Shown here: positions 8,730-15,786 of the stretch, one piece after another
Position numbering within the stretch: position 1 is the stretch's first letter
How the letters are laid out: every line of letters starts with the position of its first letter
Origin: CAYNQN01 sp964530525
Lineage (GTDB): Bacteria; Actinomycetota; Acidimicrobiia; Acidimicrobiales; Acidimicrobilacustridaceae
Assembly: GCA_964530525.1 (NCBI GenBank)
Contig: CAZHBH010000030.1
Location: 1-25,596 of the forward strand
Reading direction: 5' to 3'
DNA: 25,596 bases
Notes under the pieces: model-generated
Database searches by the model: none
Told to the model about the DNA's origin: nothing
Seen by the model: the letters and a program-made list of their open reading frames with translations, nothing else
Made by a program: the position numbers and the translations under genes

Positions 8730-8872
8730 CCGTGGGTTTGACCCCTTTCGTGCAAGCCGATTCCCCCGACATCGCACTCAGGCATGAACTTAGTCGCCCT
8801 GCCCCCGTTTGTGTCCTAGCCCAGGCGAATTTCGCGCAGGGCCGGGCGTCACCTCCGGGCAGCAGCCGGACA

Positions 8873-10759
8873 TCACGCCCTCGTGGTCTCGCCGGCTTCG
8901 TTGAACAGCGTCAGGTAGAGGTCTGCATAGCGCTTGCCCTGGCTCAGCAGGACCGAGTGCGTGCCCCTCTCGACCAACCGACCTCCCTCGATCACGAGGA
9001 TCTGGTCCGCGCTCGTGATGGTAGAGAGCCGGTGCGCGATCACGACGGCGGTGCGTCCCGCGAGCGTGGAGGCCAGGGCCTCCTGGATGACGGCCTCGTT
9101 CTCGCTGTCGAGGTGGCTGGTGGCCTCGTCGAGCACGACCACCGCCGGATCGGCAAGCAGCACCCGGGCGATCGCCAGCCGCTGCTTCTCGCCGCCGGAG
9201 AGGCGGTATCCCCTCTCGCCCACGACGGTGTCGTAGCCCTCCGGCAGTGCACCGATCACGTCGTGGATGCGCGCTGCCCTGCACGCGCCCTCGATCTCGG
9301 CCTGCGTGGCGTCGGCCTTCGCGTACCTCAGGTTCCCGAGCACCGAGTCGTGGAACAGGTGCGGATCCTGGGTGACAACCCCCACGGCGCTCTGGAGGCT
9401 CTCGAGCGTGATGTCCCGAACATCGTGCCCGTCTATGCGCACCGATCCTCGGGTGACGTCGTAGAGCCTCGACAGCAACGAGGCGAGCGTCGTCTTGCCT
9501 GCCCCGGAAGGTCCCACCAGTGCCACGCTGCTCCCTGCGGGGATGCTCACGGTGATCCCCTGCAGCACGAAGGGCCCCTCCCCGCTGTCGAGCGGTGATG
9601 TCCCGTCCGCCTCGAGCGAGGCGATCGAGACCTCTGCCGGGCTCGGATAGCGGAACCAGACGTCGTCGATCTCGATCTCGCCCCGCGGCTCGGTGAGCTC
9701 CACCGCCCCCGGGCGGTCGGCGATCAGCGGAGGGGTGTCGAGCACCTCGAAGACCCGATCGAAGGAGACGAGTGCCGTCATCACGTCGACGGGTGCGTTG
9801 CTGAGGCTCGTGAGGGGTCCGTATATGCGCGTGACGAACGCGGCCATGGCGACCAGGGTCCCGATGGTGAGGGCGCCGCTGATCACCATGTGCCCACCCA
9901 CCCAGTACACGGCCACGGTGCCCACCGCACCGACCAGTGTGAGGGCTATGAAGAAGGTGCGTCCGTACAGGGCGCTGCGCACGCCGATGTCGCGCACCCG
10001 CTTGGCACGACCGGAGAACTCGTCGGTCTCGCGTGCGAAGTTGCCGAAGAGCTTCACGAGGAGCGCCCCTGACACGTTGAAGCGCTCTGTCATCTGTGCG
10101 TTCATCTGTGCGTCGAGGTGCATGCTCTGGCGGGTGATGCGCTGCAGGGCCCGACCCACCCTCTTCGCAGGGAGGATGAACAGCGGGAGCAGGGCGAGTG
10201 CGAGCAGGGTCAGCCGCCACTCGAGCACGACCATCGCGGCGAGGGTGGTGACCAGCACGACGACGTTCGACACCACGGTTCCCAGCGTGGTGGTGAGCGC
10301 TCGCTGGGCACCGATCACGTCGTTGTTCATCCGGCTCATGAGGGCACCGGTCTGCGTGCGGGTGAAGAACCCCATGGGAAGTCGTTGCACGTGGTCGAAC
10401 AGCGACACCCGCAGGTCGAAGATGACCCCCTCTCCGATGCGGGCCGAGACCCACCGCTCCGTCAGGCTGAGGACCGCGTCGCCGATCGCAGCGGCCACGA
10501 CCAGCACCGCGAGCACGTTGAGCAGGGCCAGGTCGGACGAGGGGATGGCGACGTCGATGATCTGGCGGAAGAGCAGCGGTGGCACCAGGGCGAGGAGCGC
10601 CGCTACGAGGATGGTCGCCACGTAGGCGATGAGCATCGACTTGTACGGCCTCGCCAGCTCGAGGACGCGCTTGGTCGTCCCCTTGCTCAGCGTGACGCCC
10701 TTGATCTTCTCCGGATCGGCCCCGATGAACCGCGAAGGCGGTCCTCCCATGTGGTGCAC
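8873..10759 (-). CDS. ABC exporter half-transporter (fused membrane and ATPase domains)
   Basis: 628 residues. An N-terminal six-helix exporter domain (about 40-330) is followed by an ATPase domain: Walker A GPSGAGKTT (about 416-424), Q-loop VTQD (about 464), signature LSGGEKQR (about 520), Walker B VVVLDEA with Glu (about 545) and H-loop AHRLS (about 576). All catalytic residues are present, so a homodimer is likely. An insertion of about 25 residues (SPAEVSIASLEADGTSPLDS) sits before Walker A. The substrate (lipid, drug or peptide) is unknown and no partner half-transporter is adjacent. The start is uncertain: GTG codons at 10762 and 10759 and ATG at 10750 are all in frame without a Shine-Dalgarno. 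I chose the GTG at 10759 because a -10-like TAGCCT ends 6 nt before it. Confidence 0.93.
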   Translation of the reverse strand: MHHMGGPPSRFIGADPEKIKGVTLSKGTTKRVLELARPYKSMLIAYVATILVAALLALVPPLLFRQIIDVAIPSSDLALLNVLAVLVVAAAIGDAVLSLTERWVSARIGEGVIFDLRVSLFDHVQRLPMGFFTRTQTGALMSRMNNDVIGAQRALTTTLGTVVSNVVVLVTTLAAMVVLEWRLTLLALALLPLFILPAKRVGRALQRITRQSMHLDAQMNAQMTERFNVSGALLVKLFGNFARETDEFSGRAKRVRDIGVRSALYGRTFFIALTLVGAVGTVAVYWVGGHMVISGALTIGTLVAMAAFVTRIYGPLTSLSNAPVDVMTALVSFDRVFEVLDTPPLIADRPGAVELTEPRGEIEIDDVWFRYPSPAEVSIASLEADGTSPLDSGEGPFVLQGITVSIPAGSSVALVGPSGAGKTTLASLLSRLYDVTRGSVRIDGHDVRDITLESLQSAVGVVTQDPHLFHDSVLGNLRYAKADATQAEIEGACRAARIHDVIGALPEGYDTVVGERGYRLSGGEKQRLAIARVLLADPAVVVLDEATSHLDSENEAVIQEALASTLAGRTAVVIAHRLSTITSADQILVIEGGRLVERGTHSVLLSQGKRYADLYLTLFNEAGETTRA

Positions 10760-10765
10760 CACACC

Positions 10766-10771
10766 AGGCTA
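10766..10771 (-). promoter_or_regulatory. -10-like box for a leaderless ABC transporter transcript
   Basis: TAGCCT on the minus strand, 6 nt before the GTG at 10759. Hexamer and spacing are identical to those before prfC. No -35 or Shine-Dalgarno is seen. Confidence 0.45.
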
Positions 10772-10802
10772 CGAGGGCTGCCCTCCCGTGCGAGCAGGCT
10801 TG

Positions 10803-10820
10803 CGGGCACAGCGGTGCCCG
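10803..10820 (-). terminator. Candidate terminator after tRNA-Ser(CGA)
   Basis: CGGGCAC (10803-10809) and GTGCCCG (10814-10820) form a perfect 7-bp stem with a 4-nt loop, 5 nt beyond the tRNA 3' end on the minus strand. There is no T-run, but the placement between the tRNA and the promoter of the next gene fits termination. Confidence 0.4.
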
Positions 10821-10825
10821 ATCGG

Positions 10826-10912
10826 CGGAGGGTGTGGGATTCGAACCCACGGTGACCCGAGGGCCACAACGGCTTTCGAGGCCGCCCCATTCGTCCGCTC
10901 TGGCAACCCTCC
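10826..10912 (-). tRNA. tRNA-Ser (anticodon CGA)
   Basis: On the minus strand the 7-bp acceptor stem GGAGGGT/ACCCTCC closes an 87-nt class II tRNA, including discriminator G at 10826. The anticodon loop CTCGAAA gives anticodon CGA, which reads UCG. A long variable arm and the T-loop TTCGAAT within a GTGGG/CCCAC stem confirm serine identity. CCA is not encoded. It lies 20 nt downstream of tadA and may be processed from a tRNA-tadA-tRNA transcript. Confidence 0.96.
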
Positions 10913-10932
10913 GGGCGCGACAGTAGTTGGCG

Positions 10933-11394
10933 TCAGCGCAGGGTCGAGAAGAAGTTGGAGAGCAGGGCTCCGCACTGCTCGGCGAGGACTCCGCCAAGCA
11001 CCGGGAGCTCGTGGTTGAGGCGGGGGTCGGTGCACAGGTTGTACAGCGATCCACACGCTCCTGCCTTGGGATCGGCCGCTCCGAACACCAACGACCCGAG
11101 CCGGGCGTTCACCAGGGCACCGGCGCACATGGCGCAGGGCTCCAGCGTCACCACGAGCAACGCTTCGTCCATGCGCCAGCGCCCGAGCACCCGGGCGGCA
11201 TCGGAGAGGGCGAGCAGCTCCGCGTGGGCCGTGGGGTCTGCCCGCAGCTCCCGCTCGTTGTGCCGCCTGGCCACGATCTCGTCGCCCACCACCACGAGCG
11301 CTCCCACCGGCACGTCGCCGTGGTCCGGCGCTGCAAGCGCCTCTTCGAGGGCTACCGCCATGTAGCGCTCTGCGACGTCCCGTGCGACCGGCAC
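10933..11394 (-). CDS. tadA: tRNA adenosine(34) deaminase
   Basis: 153 residues, the usual TadA length. It converts A34 of tRNA-Arg(ACG) to inosine. Zinc and catalytic motifs are H57-A-E59 (PTAHAELLAL) and P86-C87-A-M-C90 (LEPCAMCAG), the signature of the TadA/CDA deaminase fold. The frame is open farther upstream through the tRNA, so the start was set at the GTG at 11394, which has AGGAGG 8 nt before it; a GTG five codons earlier overlaps that Shine-Dalgarno. It is sandwiched between two tRNA-Ser genes on the same strand, 20 nt from one and 49 nt from the other. Confidence 0.95.
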   Translation of the reverse strand: MPVARDVAERYMAVALEEALAAPDHGDVPVGALVVVGDEIVARRHNERELRADPTAHAELLALSDAARVLGRWRMDEALLVVTLEPCAMCAGALVNARLGSLVFGAADPKAGACGSLYNLCTDPRLNHELPVLGGVLAEQCGALLSNFFSTLR

Positions 11395-11443
11395 CCGCGG
11401 CACCTCCTCGTACGTTGGGCCCCGGGGGCCATGGGACCGACAG

Positions 11444-11528
11444 CGGAGGGAGTGGGATTCGAACCCACGGTGGGTTGCCCCACACACGCTTTCCAAGCGT
11501 GCCGATTCGGCCGCTCTCGCATCCCTCC
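11444..11528 (-). tRNA. tRNA-Ser (anticodon GGA)
   Basis: On the minus strand an 85-nt class II tRNA with acceptor stem GGAGGGA/TCCCTCC and discriminator G at 11444. Anticodon stem ACGCT/AGCGT carries loop TTGGAAA, so the anticodon is GGA, reading UCC/UCU. The long variable arm is present, the T-loop is TTCGAAT, and CCA is not encoded. The acceptor and T arms are nearly identical to those of the tRNA-Ser(CGA) about 530 nt downstream. Confidence 0.96.
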
Positions 11529-11534
11529 CGGGAT

Positions 11535-11553
11535 GCTCCCCACGGGGGGGAGC
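11535..11553 (-). other. Leader hairpin before tRNA-Ser(GGA)
   Basis: GCTCCCC and GGGGAGC form a perfect 7-bp stem with a 5-nt loop, 6 nt upstream of the tRNA 5' end. It lies between the tRNA and its probable -10 box, so it would be in the precursor leader. It may affect 5' processing or simply be a structured leader. Confidence 0.35.
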
Positions 11554-11560
11554 GCAGGTG

Positions 11561-11566
11561 AGGCTA
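11561..11566 (-). promoter_or_regulatory. -10-like box for tRNA-Ser(GGA)/tadA
   Basis: TAGCCT on the minus strand (within GATAGCCT), about 33 nt upstream of the tRNA. It is the same hexamer found before prfC and the ABC transporter gene. No convincing -35 is seen. Confidence 0.4.
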
Positions 11567-11605
11567 TCCGCAGATGCGGCCGGCCTCGGCACCGCCCCGA
11601 CGATG

Positions 11606-11611
11606 TACGCT
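11606..11611 (+). promoter_or_regulatory. -10-like box for the SRP RNA
   Basis: TACGCT ends about 6 nt before the first base of the closing helix of the SRP RNA, the expected distance to a start site. No good -35 is seen. It lies in the 88-nt divergent region shared with the tRNA-Ser(GGA) promoter. Confidence 0.45.
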
Positions 11612-11616
11612 GAAAC

Positions 11617-11756
11617 CAGGCCCGCGCCTGCGCGTGGCGGTTGGGTCCTGTGCAATCGGAGCCTGTGAATCGAGTCAGGGCCGGGAGGCAGCAGCTCTCA
11701 GCGGGATCTCCGGTGTGCCGCAGATCGCCTGACCGCCACGCACGGGTGCGGGCCTG
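11617..11756 (+). ncRNA. ffs: Bacterial small signal recognition particle RNA (4.5S)
   Basis: The conserved apical domain is unmistakable: GAGTCAGGGCCGGGAGGCAG, with a GGGA tetraloop at 11683-11686, then AGCAGC, and further on GTGTGCCGCAG. This is the Ffh-binding helix of SRP RNA, which targets membrane proteins. The ends were placed by the terminal helix: 11617-11640 pairs with 11733-11756 over 24 positions with only one mismatch and some G-U pairs. The total is about 140 nt, longer than the roughly 100-115 nt typical of the small form, and no Alu-type domain is seen. It lies directly upstream of dnaX, a usual place for this gene in Actinobacteria. Confidence 0.93.
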
Positions 11757-11777
11757 ACTTCGCCTCGGCACATCAGA

Positions 11778-11793
11778 GCGCTGCGTCCAGCGC
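11778..11793 (+). terminator. Possible terminator hairpin of the SRP RNA
   Basis: GCGCTG and CAGCGC form a perfect 6-bp stem with a 4-nt loop, about 20 nt beyond the SRP RNA 3' end and before dnaX. There is no T-run. Confidence 0.3.
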
Positions 11794-11835
11794 GATCGTG
11801 TGTGCAAGGGGGCCAGTGGGAGAAGGTGGGACCGG

Positions 11836-11841
11836 TAGGCT
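11836..11841 (+). promoter_or_regulatory. -10-like box upstream of dnaX
   Basis: TAGGCT ends 8 nt before the dnaX GTG. No Shine-Dalgarno lies at the proper distance, so a leaderless or near-leaderless mRNA is possible. The spacing is 2 nt longer than in the three 6-nt cases elsewhere in the window. Confidence 0.3.
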
Positions 11842-11849
11842 CGGCAGCC

Positions 11850-13799
11850 GTGGCCTACCAGTCTCTCTACCGTCGCTACCGGCCGCAGCGCTTCAGCGAG
11901 GTGAGAGGCCAGCCGCACCTGGTCACGGCGCTCCAGAACGCCGTGCGCGAGGGGCGAGTGGGCCACGCCTACTTGCTGAGCGGTCCGCGAGGAACGGGGA
12001 AGACCTCCACGGCGCGCATCCTCGCCAAGGTCCTCAACTGCACCGACGTGGTCGACGGTGAGCCGTGCGGGGTGTGCGCGTCCTGCGTGGCCATCGCCGA
12101 GGGCACCTCCTTCGACGTCCACGAGCTCGACGCTGCTTCCAACAACGGCGTAGAAGCTGTTCGTGACCTGGTGGCCAAGGCGTCGCTGGGAACCCCGGGG
12201 CGCACCAAGGTGTACATCCTCGACGAGGTCCACATGCTCTCCGCTGCCGCCTCGAACGCCTTGTTGAAGACCCTGGAGGAGCCGCCCGCCCACGTGGTGT
12301 TCGTGCTCGCGACCACCGATCCGCAGAAGGTCCTTCCCACCATCCGGAGCCGCTGCCAGATCTTCGAGGTCCGGCTGCTGCCGGCCGATGAGCTGGCGGC
12401 GCTGGTCGACCACGTGGTGGCCGACGCCGGCCTGGAGATCACACCCGGCCAGCGTGACCACGTGCTGCGGGTGGGGGCGGGCTCGGCCCGTGACACGCTC
12501 TCGGCCCTCGACCGCGTGGTGGCTGCCGGGGACGTCCCCGAGAGCACGCAGGCGCTCGACGAGATCGTCGAGGCTGTGAGCGACCGCGACACGGGCCGCG
12601 CCCTCGTCGCGGTGGAGGCGGCGGTGGGCGAGGGTCGCAGCCCCCGGGTGCTGGGCGAGCAGCTCATCGCCCGCCTGCGCGACGTGTTCCTGGCAGCGGT
12701 CGGCGCCGACCTGTCGAGGCTCAACGACACCGACAGGGAGACGGTCGCCGGCCAGGCCTCCCGGCTCGGGCCCGCTGGTGCCACGCGGGCGCTGGAGCTG
12801 CTGGGGGAGGCGTTCGTGGGGATCCAGGACGCTCCGGATCCTCGGGTGACGCTGGAGGTGGCGCTGGTGCGCCTGACCCGTCCCGAGGCCGATCTCAGCC
12901 TCTCGGCCCTCGTCGACCGCGTCGCACGCCTGGAGAGGGCTACCGAGGCCACCGGTCCCGCCGACGCAGCCGCCGGAGCGCCGGCCAAGGCGCCGTCTGC
13001 ACGACCCGCTCGGGGCCCTGACTCGGAGGCGTCGACACCGCCGCCCGATGGTGGGCCGCCGGCTGCAGGTGCTCGAGCTGCGATCCCTCCAGCTTCCGGT
13101 GCGTCCGGTGGCACTCCTGCGGCGGCCGAAGGTCCCCCGCCCGGTTCCGGACCTCCGACGGGGGCGATGGAGGGGCCCGCCGCCGATGCTCGTGAGGTGC
13201 TCGCAAGGGCCAAGCCGTCGCAGCGACCCAAGCGTTCGGCTCCGCCTCCTCCACCTTCCGTCGACCTCGGATCGCTCACCACGGAGGCTCTGGCCCCGAC
13301 CGAGCCGGAACGCCCCGCCAAGGTTGTGGTGGAACCCGGCTCGCTGCCGAGTCGCGACGACCTGACGCTGGCCTGGGGCGACACCCTCCTGGCCTCCCTC
13401 AGCCCTCGCGCCAAGCCCCGATTCGCCTCGGGCCGCTTCGTTCGGGTGGACGACGACGCAGCCGTCTTCGCTCTGCCCAACAAGATCCACGCCGCCAAGT
13501 GCGAGGAGATGCGGGCCGACGTGGAGGCTGTGCTGGCCTCCCACTTCGGGCGGCCGGTACCGCTCCGGGTGGTCGTGGAGACCGGCGGTCCGCAAGCTGG
13601 CGGCACCGGCGACCCGTTCTCCCCGGGGCTGGGCGGCGCCGAAGACGCCGAGGAAGGCTCTCTCGAAGCCGCAGACGTGGGCTCGGACATCGACCTGTCA
13701 GAGCTGACCGATGCCGACGACGTGGCGGGCACCACCGTCGAGCGGATCGCCCAGGCGTTCCCGGGGGCGCAGCTGATCGAGCTACCGGACGAGGGCTGA
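11850..13799 (+). CDS. dnaX: DNA polymerase III subunit gamma/tau
   Basis: 649 residues from the GTG at 11850, chosen because MAYQSLYRRYRP is the conserved family N-terminus; upstream in-frame codons do not look conserved. It is the clamp-loader ATPase of the replicative polymerase. Visible are Walker A GPRGTGKT (45-52), zinc cysteines C64, C73, C76 and C79, Walker B DEVH (125-128) and the SRC motif (167-169). A long Pro/Ala/Gly-rich linker (about 365-490) and a C-terminal domain (about 505-580, containing PNKIHAAKCEEMR) follow, as in other actinobacterial DnaX. No A-rich slippage site was seen, so a frameshifted gamma form is not predicted. The stop lies 3 nt before recR. Confidence 0.97.
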   Translation: MAYQSLYRRYRPQRFSEVRGQPHLVTALQNAVREGRVGHAYLLSGPRGTGKTSTARILAKVLNCTDVVDGEPCGVCASCVAIAEGTSFDVHELDAASNNGVEAVRDLVAKASLGTPGRTKVYILDEVHMLSAAASNALLKTLEEPPAHVVFVLATTDPQKVLPTIRSRCQIFEVRLLPADELAALVDHVVADAGLEITPGQRDHVLRVGAGSARDTLSALDRVVAAGDVPESTQALDEIVEAVSDRDTGRALVAVEAAVGEGRSPRVLGEQLIARLRDVFLAAVGADLSRLNDTDRETVAGQASRLGPAGATRALELLGEAFVGIQDAPDPRVTLEVALVRLTRPEADLSLSALVDRVARLERATEATGPADAAAGAPAKAPSARPARGPDSEASTPPPDGGPPAAGARAAIPPASGASGGTPAAAEGPPPGSGPPTGAMEGPAADAREVLARAKPSQRPKRSAPPPPPSVDLGSLTTEALAPTEPERPAKVVVEPGSLPSRDDLTLAWGDTLLASLSPRAKPRFASGRFVRVDDDAAVFALPNKIHAAKCEEMRADVEAVLASHFGRPVPLRVVVETGGPQAGGTGDPFSPGLGGAEDAEEGSLEAADVGSDIDLSELTDADDVAGTTVERIAQAFPGAQLIELPDEG

Positions 13800-13802
13800 C
13801 GT

Positions 13803-14411
13803 GTGAGCGTGTACGCCGGTCCGGTCCAGGACCTCATCGACGAGCTGGGGAGGCTGCCGGGCATCGGGCCGAAGTCGGCACAGCGCATCGCGTTCTACCT
13901 GCTGAGGGTGCCCAAGGAAGACGCCATGCGCCTCGCCAAGTCGATAGCGGAGGCCAAGGAGCGGGTCACGTTCTGCCAGCGCTGCTTCAACGTGTCGGTG
14001 GGAGAGCTCTGCGGGATCTGCTCCGACGACAGGCGAGATCACGGGCTGTTGTGCGTGGTGGAAGAGCCCCGCGACATCGTGGCCGTCGAGCGCACCGCCG
14101 AGTTCCGGGGTCGCTACCACGTGCTGGGGGGTGCCATCAGCCCCATCGAAGGCGTCGGTCCTGACCAGCTTCGGGTGAAGGAGCTGCTGGCCCGCCTGGA
14201 ACCCGAGGAGGTCACCGAGGTGATCCTCTGCACCAACCCGAACATCGAGGGCGAGGCCACGGCCATGTACCTCGGCCGCCTTCTGGGCCCGCTTGGGGTG
14301 AAGGTGACTCGCATCGCCAGCGGCCTACCCGTCGGCGGCGACCTGGAGTACGCCGACGAGCTCACCTTGGGCCGCGCCCTGGAGGGCCGCCGAGAGGTCG
14401 ACGCCGGCTAG
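13803..14411 (+). CDS. recR: Recombination mediator RecR
   Basis: 202 residues, the normal length. RecR works with RecF/RecO to load RecA on gapped DNA. Visible are the helix-hairpin-helix LPGIGPKSAQRIAFYLL (about 18-34), a four-Cys zinc finger (C58, C61, C70, C73), a Toprim domain (about 80-175) and the C-terminal IASGLPVGGDLEYADELTL motif. The GTG start at 13803 is 3 nt after the dnaX stop, implying translational coupling. The ybaB/ebfC gene often found between dnaX and recR is absent here. Confidence 0.97.
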   Translation: MSVYAGPVQDLIDELGRLPGIGPKSAQRIAFYLLRVPKEDAMRLAKSIAEAKERVTFCQRCFNVSVGELCGICSDDRRDHGLLCVVEEPRDIVAVERTAEFRGRYHVLGGAISPIEGVGPDQLRVKELLARLEPEEVTEVILCTNPNIEGEATAMYLGRLLGPLGVKVTRIASGLPVGGDLEYADELTLGRALEGRREVDAG

Positions 14412-14460
14412 TCCCGTCGGTCGAACCGGCGTGCGCTGGTCACCGATCCGATGAGGGAGG

Positions 14461-14480
14461 GACGCCAGTTCGGTGGCGTC
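14461..14480. terminator. Possible bidirectional terminator between recR and the thiolase
   Basis: GACGCCA and TGGCGTC form a perfect 7-bp stem with a 6-nt loop in the 83-nt convergent gap. The position suits termination of both transcripts; there is no T-run on either side. Confidence 0.4.
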
Positions 14481-14494
14481 GGGGCGCGGGCTGG

Positions 14495-15676
14495 TCAGAG
14501 GCTGCGCAGGATGATGGCGTCGCCCTGGCCACCGCCGCCGCAGAGGCCTGCGGCGCCGACGCCGCCGCCACGGCGGCGCAGCTCGTAGAGCAGGGTGAGC
14601 GCAACGCGGTTGCCGGACATCCCCACCGGGTGGCCCAGGGCGATGGCTCCGCCGTTCACGTTGGTGATCTCGTCGGTGATGCCCAGCTCGGCCATGGAGG
14701 CCAAGCCCACGGCAGCGAACGCCTCGTTCAGCTCGAAGAGGTCCACGTCGCCCACCGCGAGGCCGGCGCCCTCGAGCGCCTTGTTGATCGCCCTCGACGG
14801 CTGGGTGAGAAGGGAGGGATCCGGCCCGGCCACCTGGCCGTAGCCGAGGATCTCACCCAGGGGCTGCACGCCGAGCTCCTCGGCCTTGGCGGCGGAGGTG
14901 ACCACCACCGCCGACCCTCCGTCGGAGATCTGCGAGGCGTTCCCCGCTGTGATGTTGCCCGCCTTGTCGAAGGCGGGCCGGAGCTGGCCCAGCGATTCGA
15001 CGGTAGTTCCAGGCCGAACACCCTCGTCCTCCTTCACGACGATGGGATCGCCCTTGCGCTGCGGAACCGACACCGGGGTGATCTCGTCGTCGAAGAAGCC
15101 GTCCTTCTGGGCGCGCGCAGCGCGCTCGTGCGACTTGGCGGCCAGGTCGTCCTGCGAGGCGCGGTCGATGCCGGCGGAGGCGGCGTACTTCTCGGTGGCG
15201 CCGCCCATGGCGAGCTGGTCGATGGCGCAGAACAGAGCGTCGTGCATCATCGAGTCGACCACCGTCGCGTCGCCGAGGCGGTAGCCAGAGCGAGCTCCCG
15301 GCAGCAGGTAGGGGGCGTTGGTCATCGACTCCATGCCGCCGGCCACGACGACGTCGGCCTCTCCGGCCTGGATCATCTGGTCTGCCAGGTGGATGGAGTT
15401 GAGACCCGATAGGCACACCTTGTTGACGGTGGTGGATGGGACCGTGAGGGGGATTCCGGCGGCGATGGCGGCCTGGCGAGCGGTCATCTGGCCGGCGCCG
15501 GCGAGCAGCACCTGGCCCATGAACACGTAGTCGACCTGCTCGGGTGCGACGCCGGCGCGCTCGAGGGCAGCCTTGATGGCGAAGCCGCCGAGATCGGTCG
15601 CCTGGAAAGAGGCCAGCCCACCCGAGAGCTTCCCGATCGGCGTGCGAGCGCCTGAGACGATGACCGATCCTGCCAT
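14495..15676 (-). CDS. Acetyl-CoA C-acetyltransferase (thiolase)
   Basis: 393 residues, the standard thiolase length. It condenses two acetyl-CoA to acetoacetyl-CoA or runs in reverse. The nucleophile is C88 (NKVCLSGLNSI), with NEAFAAVG, H349 (GGAIALGHPVGMSG) and the general acid C379 (GLCGGGGQGDA). The short chain length and motif spacing suggest the biosynthetic/degradative acetoacetyl-CoA type (AtoB/PhaA), although longer substrates cannot be excluded. The ATG at 15676 is preceded by AAGGGG with 7-nt spacing. The gene is divergent from ccr, with which it shares a 110-nt promoter region and probably a pathway. Confidence 0.94.
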   Translation of the reverse strand: MAGSVIVSGARTPIGKLSGGLASFQATDLGGFAIKAALERAGVAPEQVDYVFMGQVLLAGAGQMTARQAAIAAGIPLTVPSTTVNKVCLSGLNSIHLADQMIQAGEADVVVAGGMESMTNAPYLLPGARSGYRLGDATVVDSMMHDALFCAIDQLAMGGATEKYAASAGIDRASQDDLAAKSHERAARAQKDGFFDDEITPVSVPQRKGDPIVVKEDEGVRPGTTVESLGQLRPAFDKAGNITAGNASQISDGGSAVVVTSAAKAEELGVQPLGEILGYGQVAGPDPSLLTQPSRAINKALEGAGLAVGDVDLFELNEAFAAVGLASMAELGITDEITNVNGGAIALGHPVGMSGNRVALTLLYELRRRGGGVGAAGLCGGGGQGDAIILRSL

Positions 15677-15683
15677 TGGAGAG

Positions 15684-15719
15684 CCCCTTGGTCGACGGTT
15701 GGCGAGTGCGTCCAGTGTA
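15684..15719 (-). promoter_or_regulatory. Thiolase -10-like box and Shine-Dalgarno
   Basis: On the minus strand a -10-like TACACT (15714-15719) precedes a leader of about 30 nt with AAGGGG (15684-15689) 7 nt before the ATG. No clear -35 is seen. Unlike the divergent ccr gene, this one has an ordinary ribosome binding site. Confidence 0.4.
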
Positions 15720-15774
15720 TTTGCTCAGCAGGGAACTGGCTTCCGGCCGTGGGGTCGGCGGAGGGGGATGGGGC

Positions 15775-15780
15775 TAGTTT
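15775..15780 (+). promoter_or_regulatory. -10-like box for a leaderless ccr transcript
   Basis: TAGTTT ends exactly 6 nt before the ATG of ccr, and no Shine-Dalgarno is present. This is the same geometry as at prfC and the ABC transporter gene. Confidence 0.45.
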
Positions 15781-15786
15781 CACTCC

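Noticed and set aside
8730..8872. Possible cyclic-di-GMP riboswitch or promoter upstream of the GGDEF-EAL gene.
   Set aside because: I could not see the conserved riboswitch core or a paired -35/-10; a lone TAAGTT is not enough.
11352..13888. Long minus-strand open frames (747 and 639 codons) opposite dnaX.
   Set aside because: Antisense to dnaX; no conserved motif, and one runs through the tRNA and SRP RNA genes.
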